Below are positions 54,882-64,000 of a stretch of 64,000 bases of DNA, piece after piece. The stretch comes from Singulisphaera sp045290345 (GTDB lineage Bacteria; Planctomycetota; Planctomycetia; Isosphaerales; Isosphaeraceae), in NCBI RefSeq assembly GCF_045290345.1, contig NZ_CP155447.1, positions 7,068,001-7,132,000 on the forward strand, read 5' to 3'. The notes beneath the pieces are model-generated. The model was not told the DNA's origin. It did not search any database and worked only from the letters and a program-made list of their open reading frames with translations. The position numbers and the translations under genes were made by a program. How positions within the stretch are numbered: the stretch's first letter is position 1; each line of letters begins with the position of its first letter.

Positions 54882-55367
54882 TCATGAGAGTTCGTCGGAG
54901 TCGGGATTCGCCTGGGTCTGCTCCGCCCACGCCGAACGCAGATGCTGGTGCAATGGTGCGTAGTTCCAGGGCAGCTCGAAGTCTTTGACCAGTTGTTTAA
55001 GACGAGCGAGGAATGTTTCGCTGAGTTCCTCGGCCTGCCCCTCGTACTTCGGGTCGCAAAAATAGACCCGACAGCCCAAGGGGCGAGCTTCCCTTGCCGT
55101 ACAACGCCCCTGGGCATCTTGCCAGGGGCAGGTCAACCCCTTGTCGAGGGGACGAGACGGTGCCGGGGCATCGGCGAGCAGCACGCTCAACTCGGGGGCC
55201 GTGAGAAAGAGTGTGTGGTCGTATTCCTTGAACCGGCAGCAACGTCCGCTGAGTTGACAGACGGGGGCCCGTCGAGCCACTTCGGCGTCAAGATCCGCAT
55301 AAATGGCGAGCAAAGCACCACGAAACGCATCCACATCGAGTTCGCTGGGATCAGTCCGAGAGATCAT
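54882..55367 (-). CDS. YkgJ-family cysteine-cluster protein (second of pair)
   Basis: 161 aa. Cysteine pattern CQLSGRCCRFKEYDH (about 37-51), CPWQDAQGRCTAREARPLGC (about 81-100), and YFCDP matches the zinc/iron-chelating cysteine-cluster proteins of the YkgJ type. Function unknown; metal binding expected. Its ATG overlaps the stop of the upstream cluster gene by four bases. Confidence 0.85.
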   Translation of the reverse strand: MISRTDPSELDVDAFRGALLAIYADLDAEVARRAPVCQLSGRCCRFKEYDHTLFLTAPELSVLLADAPAPSRPLDKGLTCPWQDAQGRCTAREARPLGCRVYFCDPKYEGQAEELSETFLARLKQLVKDFELPWNYAPLHQHLRSAWAEQTQANPDSDELS

Positions 55368-55798
55368 GAGTGGACTCGGGCGGCCGACGCCTGGATCTCC
55401 TCGAGGCTGAACAATCGCCCACGCCCCGAGCCTGGACAGACCGACTTGACCCCCTCCCAGTCCTCAGGGGTCTCGAGATTCTCGGGCCAGAAGGGCCAGG
55501 TCCGGCACTGGACCGGCCGCGCCGAGTAGACGGTGCAACCGCTGGCCTTGTCCCAGAAGACACAATCGCCACCGGGCTTCTCGATCAGGCTATATCGCTG
55601 GCCCACCCGGCGCACGTATTGCTTGGAGAACTGCTCGATCGTCTCGCCGCGATAAGCCGCGAGTTGAGCAATCTCCTCGGCAATCACCCAGACATAGCCG
55701 GGAGCCCCCGTGCAGCAGGCGCCGCAACGCGTACACTCGAACGACAGTCCGTCGCCGTACCAGGTCGAGTCTTGATCCGTATCCGTTGAGCTCATCAT
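55364..55798 (-). CDS. YkgJ-family cysteine-cluster protein (first of pair)
   Basis: 144 aa from the Met at 55798. CTRCGACCTGAPGYVWV, then GDCVFWDKASGCTVYSARP, VQCRTWPFWPENLE and VCPGSGRG give the CxxCxxCC...C...C...C set of the family. Length and order match typical YkgJ proteins better than its partner. Both overlap translationally (ATGA), so they are made together and may form a complex. Confidence 0.88.
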   Translation of the reverse strand: MMSSTDTDQDSTWYGDGLSFECTRCGACCTGAPGYVWVIAEEIAQLAAYRGETIEQFSKQYVRRVGQRYSLIEKPGGDCVFWDKASGCTVYSARPVQCRTWPFWPENLETPEDWEGVKSVCPGSGRGRLFSLEEIQASAARVHS

Positions 55799-56189
55799 AC
55801 GTTCCGAAAAAAGAGCGGGCGGACCTCCGACGAGTTCCACCTCTTCGTCTCAGTCTAACCAGGCCCATCGTGGGGGGCAACCCGTTCAATCCCAAGTCAA
55901 AGGGAAATCGAGAGTTGTGGACCCTGAGCCCAATCAGTACGCGCAATTAGGCCGCGATCGGGGCCTCCTCCGCGGCGAACCGGTCGGCGGAGAATCCGAC
56001 GGCGGTTGGCGCGCAGGGAGATTCCGTGTTGGGCGCTTCGCTCCTCTCTTTATGAAGTCGAAGAAGAGTCGAAAATGGCGGCTCATTCGCGCGAAATGGA
56101 CGAGCGATGAGTCCGAGAATGTTTGTACCACCGATGCCTGTTCGTCTTATGATGGACGTTACCCGACCGGGCCAGGCGAGGGAGGGATC
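55799..56189. other. Divergent intergenic region upstream of menC
   Basis: No gene is supported, though the menC frame stays open to 55917. GGAGGG at 56181 marks the start of menC. Confidence 0.5.
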
Positions 56190-57332
56190 ATGAGCGGACC
56201 AGTTGAGCGAATGACTTTGACCCACCTTCAGATTCCGTTCAAAGAATCGTGCCGAGGGGTGGGAGACGAAGCTGCGATCAAGGACGCAATCCTGGTGACT
56301 GTCGAGACCAGCGAGGGTCTGGGACTCGGCGAATGCTCGCCGATCCCCGCGGCCCTCGGAGAATCGAGCGACACTCTTGAGGAGTGCTGGGCCGATCTGG
56401 CCGATCGAATCGCGCCCAGACTTCTCGGCCGGTCGTTCGCGACCGTGGAAGAGATCAACGACCTGGCCGCGACCTGGCCGGCCAGAGCCTCCGCGCTCGC
56501 GGGGGCGGAAACGGCGTGCTGGGATGCTCTCGGTCAGGCGCGACACGCCCCGTTGGCCGAGATGTTGGGCGCCTCACCCGACCAGCTTGGCTTGAAGGTC
56601 GAGTCGGGGCTGGCTGTTCCGCTCTATCCCACAGTGGTCGAGTTGCTCAAGGCCATCGAAACGCACTTGGCCGAAGGCTATCGCCGGATCAAGATCGAGA
56701 TCGAACCCGGCCGAGACGTCGAACTGGTCCACGCCGTCCGCCAGCACTTCGACGATCTCCCGCTGATGGTCGATGCGCGGGGGGCGTATACAATCGCCGA
56801 CCTCGACGTCTTCCGTGAACTCGATCAGTTCGACCTGCTGATGATCGAGCAGCCGATGGCCGCCGACGACCTGTCGGGGTCAGCGACCTTGCAGGCGGAA
56901 CTCGTCACACCCGTCTGCCTGGACGAGTCGGCGAGCTCACTCGAGATGATCGGCAAGGCGATTCGCAAGGGGGCCTGCCGGATCGTCAGCCTCAAACTTC
57001 AGCGGGTGGGAGGACTCGGCCCCGCACTCGCAATGCACGATTTTTGCCACCAGCACGGGGTCGCCTGCTGGGTGGGAACCACCCCCGAACTGGGCATCGG
57101 ACAAGCACACGGCATTCACCTCGCGGCCCTCGGCAATTGCCGATATCCGACGGACATCGGCCCCAGCGCCCGCTGGTTCGTTGACGACTACGTGTCCCCT
57201 CGCCTCGAGTTGGCGGCTCCCGGAATCCTCAGCGTCCCGTCTCGCCCCGGCCTGGGATATCAGATGGACCACGCCAAGGTCAGACGCTATCAGGTCCGTC
57301 AGTCGGAGTTCACCACCCAGACGATGGGTTAA
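56190..57332 (+). CDS. menC: o-Succinylbenzoate synthase (MenC), enolase superfamily
   Basis: 380 aa from the Met at 56190, with GGAGGG directly upstream. Enolase-superfamily features of the MenC/AE-epimerase group: GLGECSPIPAALGES, RRIKIEIEPGRDVELVHA with KxE in place of the KxK base, PLMVDARGAYTIADLDVF (Mg Asp), LLMIEQPMAADD (Mg Glu), VCLDESASSLEMIGKA (Mg Asp), IVSLKLQRVGGLGPALAMHD (second Lys), WVGTTPELGIGQAHGIHLAA. It dehydrates SHCHC to o-succinylbenzoate in menaquinone synthesis. An N-succinylamino-acid racemase role is an alternative. No other men gene is nearby. Confidence 0.85.
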   Translation: MSGPVERMTLTHLQIPFKESCRGVGDEAAIKDAILVTVETSEGLGLGECSPIPAALGESSDTLEECWADLADRIAPRLLGRSFATVEEINDLAATWPARASALAGAETACWDALGQARHAPLAEMLGASPDQLGLKVESGLAVPLYPTVVELLKAIETHLAEGYRRIKIEIEPGRDVELVHAVRQHFDDLPLMVDARGAYTIADLDVFRELDQFDLLMIEQPMAADDLSGSATLQAELVTPVCLDESASSLEMIGKAIRKGACRIVSLKLQRVGGLGPALAMHDFCHQHGVACWVGTTPELGIGQAHGIHLAALGNCRYPTDIGPSARWFVDDYVSPRLELAAPGILSVPSRPGLGYQMDHAKVRRYQVRQSEFTTQTMG

Positions 57333-57364
57333 GACGAACGCTCGAATCCAACAAGGAACACACG

Positions 57365-57706
57365 ATGATCCGATTAACTCAGGCGATCTCCGCGGTGATG
57401 GCGAGCACCATGGCTTCGGGGTTCGCGGGAGGAGTCGTGGGCGCCACCGTCGGGCGATTTGCCCCCTCGTTCGTGACCTGGCTCCACTCGTCATCGGCCC
57501 CTGCCCCTCTGCCGCCCAGGCACCCGCTGGGGGCCGTCATCTTCGACCCCACCGAGTTCGGCTTCGGCCTCGGGATCGTTTGCGGGCTCTTGATGGGCGC
57601 GGGGACGGGCCTGTTCTTGGTCGTCGTTCTGACCCTTCGCGACGCCTGGCTCGCGCAGGCGGGTGTCACGATCGCGAAACAAGAACACGAAGCCATCCTC
57701 AATTGA
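57365..57706 (+). CDS. Small two-helix membrane protein
   Basis: 113 aa. Two glycine-rich helices: MASTMASGFAGGVVGATVGR and GFGLGIVCGLLMGAGTGLFL, extended by VVVLTLRD. A Pro-rich linker sits between. Starts 32 bases after the menC stop on the same strand, so probably co-transcribed. No family recognised. Confidence 0.65.
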   Translation: MIRLTQAISAVMASTMASGFAGGVVGATVGRFAPSFVTWLHSSSAPAPLPPRHPLGAVIFDPTEFGFGLGIVCGLLMGAGTGLFLVVVLTLRDAWLAQAGVTIAKQEHEAILN

Positions 57707-57861
57707 GCGACGAAGCCAAACCGCCGCTTGCCGGGTAGGCCGGACGCCTCTCTCCGGCCAAGCCGCTTCCCAACAGGCAGAGGGTGGACCACCATGCTCA
57801 CCCGATACGACGGCCTGGAGGACGGGCGACCCCCAGCAACCACCGGAGCCACGACTGTCGA

Positions 57862-58863
57862 TCAGCCGCCGATCGAGTGCATCAGACGTTCGGGCTTGAT
57901 AAATCGTGACGTGTTGATTTCATGCCCTTCCCACTTACCCGCGACGCTCTCACGAAGCACCCCCGCGATCTCAGCGTCGGTTGCGTCGCCACGGAGCAAG
58001 GCGCGGATGTCTGACTCCTCCAGGGCGAAGAGGCAGTTCCGTAACTTGCCGTCGGCGGTCAGGCGGATCCGGTTGCAACTCATGCAGAAGGGGCGGCTCA
58101 CCGAAGCAATCAGGCCGACCCGCCCTTTGCCATCCACATAATCGTAGTCAACGGCGGGAGCACGCGCGTCCTGGTTGGGGGCGGGCTTGAGCGGGCCGAT
58201 TCCCTTGGTCAGGAGTTCGAGGATATCGGCCGCGAGCAGGACCTTGTCTCGTTCCCAGTGGTTGGCCACGTCCAGCGGCATGTACTCGATGAACCGAAGT
58301 TCCAGGTCATGCTCGCGTGCGAAAAGAGCCAAGGGGACCGTGTCTTCCTCGGTCACCCCTTTGATTGCGATGGCGTTGATCTTGACCGGGTGAAATCCAG
58401 CGGCCTTTGCGGCATGGATGCCTTCGATGACCTGCTCAAAGCCGGTGCGCCGGGTCAGTTCGAGGAATTTGGCCGGGTCCATCGTATCGAGGCTGACATT
58501 AATCCGCCGTAGGCCGGCGTCCCAGAGCTCGTGTGCCATTGGGGCGAGCAACAAGCCATTGGTCGTCAGTCCGATGTCCTTGATCCCCGGGATTGCGGCG
58601 ATCCGATCGACCAGGAGGGGCAAATCGCGACGGACCAGGGGTTCGCCCCCGGTGAGCCGGATCTTGTCGATCCCGAGGCTCGCCGCCACCCGGACGAATC
58701 GCTCGATCTCCTCGAAAGAGAGCAAGCTCGTCCGAGGCATGAACTCCACCGTTTCGGGCATGCAGTAAACACAGCGGATATTGCAGCGGTCCGTGACGCT
58801 GATCCGCAGGTTGTTGTGAACCCTGCCGAAGGAGTCGATAAGACGGCCGTCGTTTGAAGTCAT
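57862..58863 (-). CDS. moaA: GTP 3',8-cyclase MoaA
   Basis: 333 aa, normal length. Radical-SAM motif RISVTDRCNIRCVYCMPETV binds the N-terminal 4Fe-4S cluster (CxxxCxxC), and DKIRLTGGEPLVRRDL follows. RFIEYMPLD and the C-terminal cluster cysteines PFCMSCNRIRLTADGKLRNC (CxxC...C) are present. The last residues HSIGG are the conserved C-terminal GG needed for activity. First step of molybdenum cofactor synthesis. moaE lies upstream on the same strand, 121 bases away. Confidence 0.96.
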   Translation of the reverse strand: MTSNDGRLIDSFGRVHNNLRISVTDRCNIRCVYCMPETVEFMPRTSLLSFEEIERFVRVAASLGIDKIRLTGGEPLVRRDLPLLVDRIAAIPGIKDIGLTTNGLLLAPMAHELWDAGLRRINVSLDTMDPAKFLELTRRTGFEQVIEGIHAAKAAGFHPVKINAIAIKGVTEEDTVPLALFAREHDLELRFIEYMPLDVANHWERDKVLLAADILELLTKGIGPLKPAPNQDARAPAVDYDYVDGKGRVGLIASVSRPFCMSCNRIRLTADGKLRNCLFALEESDIRALLRGDATDAEIAGVLRESVAGKWEGHEINTSRFIKPERLMHSIGG

Positions 58864-58984
58864 ACTGGTTGTCGCATTACAAAGGGATGGACTCCACTTC
58901 CCTGTGCAAGTATACGCGGCGCGTCTCCCCGAGAGAACCGAGGGCCGCCCCGGTACTCGGATCCGATCGTGCTCCTGGAATCAA

Positions 58985-59410
58985 CTAAGATTTGGGTCCG
59001 AGGCCAGGATGAACCCACTCCTCGCTCCCGTCGGCCCAGACTTCCTTCTTCCAGATGGGAACCACTTCTTTCAAGGTGTCGATCAGCCAGCGACAGGCAT
59101 CAAAGGCCTGGTGACGGTGGGGGCAACTCACGGCAACGACCACACTGATCTCCCCCAGGTCCAGGTGTCCGACCCGATGCACGAGGGCCACGTCGAGAAT
59201 CGGCCAACGTTGGCGGGCCTCGGTTTCCAGCTCCTCCAACTTCTTGAGGGCCATCTCGGGGTACGCCTCATAGTCAAGCGACTTGGTCTGGCGGTCGCCG
59301 GTCATCTCCCTGACGGTCCCCAGGAAGGAACAGACAGCGCCGGCCTGATTCGAGCGAACTCGCTCCGTCAACGCGGCGTGATCAATCGGAGCTTCGGTAA
59401 TCTCGATCAT
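58985..59410 (-). CDS. moaE: Molybdopterin synthase catalytic subunit MoaE
   Basis: 141 aa. AGAVCSFLGTVREMTGDRQT, LDYEAYPEMALKKLEELETE, VALVHRVGHLDLGEISVVVA, HRHQAFDACRWLIDTLKEVV and PIWKKEVWADGSEEWVHPGL reproduce the whole MoaE sequence pattern, with the catalytic Lys in IWKKE. It converts precursor Z to molybdopterin together with MoaD. No moaD is seen here. Likely the first gene of a moaE-moaA transcript. Confidence 0.95.
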   Translation of the reverse strand: MIEITEAPIDHAALTERVRSNQAGAVCSFLGTVREMTGDRQTKSLDYEAYPEMALKKLEELETEARQRWPILDVALVHRVGHLDLGEISVVVAVSCPHRHQAFDACRWLIDTLKEVVPIWKKEVWADGSEEWVHPGLGPKS

Positions 59411-59620
59411 TGGATGGGTCTCAGCGTCTTGAGAAGGACGTTCAGCGACGGTTCATCAATGATTGCATAGAAGAACAGCCAAGGCTTCGGTGCAACATGG
59501 GGTTCTCAACCAAGCTGAGCCGAGAACCAAAGCGCCCGCTCAGGCAGAAGACAGACAGTTCACACCCCCCGCTCACCTGGGCAGGCGAGCGAATATTCCA
59601 AGCGGAGTGAGCGCGCAACG
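59411..59620. other. Gap between moaE and the rRNA operon
   Basis: No gene; promoter of moaE expected here. Confidence 0.5.
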
Positions 59621-59660
59621 AAAAACGCCCCGACTCTTCCGTGAGGAAGAATCGGGGCGT
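59621..59660 (-). terminator. Terminator of the rRNA operon
   Basis: On the minus strand ACGCCCCGATTCTTCC-TCAC-GGAAGAGTCGGGGCGT followed by TTTTTCG. Stem of 16 bp with one weak pair, 10 bases after the 5S gene. Confidence 0.92.
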
Positions 59661-59669
59661 CTTTGAAGG

Positions 59670-59780
59670 ATTCCGGCGATCACCGACTTTCGCGCCAAAG
59701 GCACTATCATGGGCCTGACGGGCTTAACGGCCGTGTTCGGAATGGGAACGGGTGGGACCCCGTCAGTATGTTCGCCGGAA
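59670..59780 (-). rRNA. rrf: 5S ribosomal RNA
   Basis: Minus strand; starts TTCCGGCGAACATACTG and has CCCATTCCGAACACGGCCGT, the conserved loop B/C region. The 5' CCGGCGA and 3' TCGCCGG ends pair. Ends estimated from this pairing. Confidence 0.93.
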
Positions 59781-60026
59781 AAGCAACCGGCAGGCGATCA
59801 AACCCGCCGGTTACGTTGTGCTCAAGCTTCACAGTGGTTGTCACGCAAGATCCTACCGCCACTTCGATGGGCATGACCAACCGACTTCGAGTCTCTTCAC
59901 GACGCGTGGTCCCCGTTATGGAATGGGAATACGTCGCCGTGTGATCGATCGAATGCGATCGGTGAATGATGCAACCCTGATTCCTGTCCGTATCGAATCC
60001 CCAAAGGAGCCGGCGGACGGATCAGG
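59781..60026. other. 23S-5S spacer
   Basis: About 245 bases without a tRNA or other gene. Confidence 0.7.
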
Positions 60027-62806
<2,780 letters not shown>

Positions 62807-63429
62807 CCGATCCGGACGCCGCGGTTCCTCGAAAGAAACTCGACAGCCAGAAAGGCGAGGGGTCAGTCCCCGATCTCTCTCTTCGATCGAGTGCCCAGTG
62901 TCTCGCGACACAGGACCACTCTCACTTGGGTAACGATCCCAATGTGAGGCCGGTTGCTTCACAGCAAGCGACTCTCACGCATCCGTAAGGGTTCCACTGT
63001 ATTGTGGAGAGATTCTTCTACTTGGTCTGCCACGACCATTTGTTTGCGGTTCTCACTTGCGTGACCTAACCACCGGATTGTGAAAGAGCAACCGAACCCC
63101 AACGACAGACCCTCCGGCCGAAACCGGAGAGCATCCATCTTCGAGATCCGCACTGGCCGCTGGCCAGGGGGCAACGCCGCGAACGGCCCTGCCCCGCACC
63201 CAGCAGTGCAAGCAAACGAATAGCGTGGGGAGGGGATGAGCCCACCCCACGCATTCAGGAATCTAACAATGGTCGATCGTGTTCGTGGTCAGAGAACCTT
63301 CGTGGGAAGCCGGCGTAAATACCATCTGATCAAGGAGACGGTGCCGATGCGGCCCTTCTTGAATCGAGTTGATGACCGAAGCCATGTCCCACGATCCTCA
63401 GAGCCGAGATTTCTAAGAAAATCCTTAGA
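62807..63429. other. 16S-23S spacer without tRNA genes
   Basis: About 620 bases. No tRNA-Ile or tRNA-Ala, which many bacteria have here, could be found. Box-like processing stems are likely but not resolved. Confidence 0.7.

Positions 63430-64000
<571 letters not shown>

Overview
The window most probably comes from a planctomycete, most likely of the Isosphaeraceae/Gemmata side of the phylum. This is inferred from gene content, not from a search: an ECF sigma factor carrying a long membrane-anchored C-terminal extension, extracellular proteins with the planctomycete N-terminal LEDRVTPA / FESRVLMA motifs, many small proteins starting with a twin-Arg-Arg-Leu-Met-like leader and one membrane segment, secreted caspase and CHAT proteins, a TIGR03067-like protein, high G+C, and a stand-alone lpxA.

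Layout. 1-14.0 kb is a low-density accessory region: a 5'-truncated secreted protein, the ECF sigma factor, a Na+/Ca2+ antiporter, a CBS-domain protein, several small hypothetical genes, a lipoprotein MsrB, broken genes (ricin-type lectin, a RAYT transposase, a small membrane protein) and at least seven copies of a ~120-bp non-coding element with inverted ends. 15.0-17.9 kb is one large RTX-like repeat protein whose last repeats are cut off by a frameshift. 18.7-30.3 kb is the most striking part: five same-strand genes that encode two secreted caspase-like (C14) proteins, one secreted CHAT-domain protein and two paralogous helical partner proteins. 30.3-36.3 kb holds broken genes (response regulator, IS630 and IS1380 transposases), a frameshifted ice-binding-like (DUF3494) protein on a Thr-Pro stalk and a lipoprotein hydrolase. 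36.3-37.5 kb is a three-gene operon of small proteins.

37.58-43.06 kb looks like a decayed integrative element: 16 bp of the tRNA-Gln 3' end are repeated at the far side, a broken tyrosine integrase lies next to the tRNA, and the cargo is a DUF2075 nuclease/helicase-like protein, an aldo/keto reductase and a zinc alcohol dehydrogenase.

43.1-59.4 kb is core-like and gene dense: rex, ribD, an anti-sigma-like protein with a DUF3106-like partner, lpxA, a Gfo/Idh/MocA oxidoreductase, a DnaQ-type exonuclease, an enolase-superfamily dehydratase, a membrane-anchored hydrolase, an HU/IHF protein, two YkgJ-type cysteine-cluster proteins, menC, moaA and moaE. 59.6-64.0 kb is a linked rRNA operon on the minus strand (5S, 23S, and the 3' part of 16S, which runs off the window) with no tRNA in the spacer.

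Two identical 183-bp miniature elements with GAGTCTGTC ends and TNA target duplications (13.29 and 31.11 kb) lie in inverted orientation around the RTX and caspase/CHAT region. All domain names here are from reading motifs by eye; none was confirmed by a database search.
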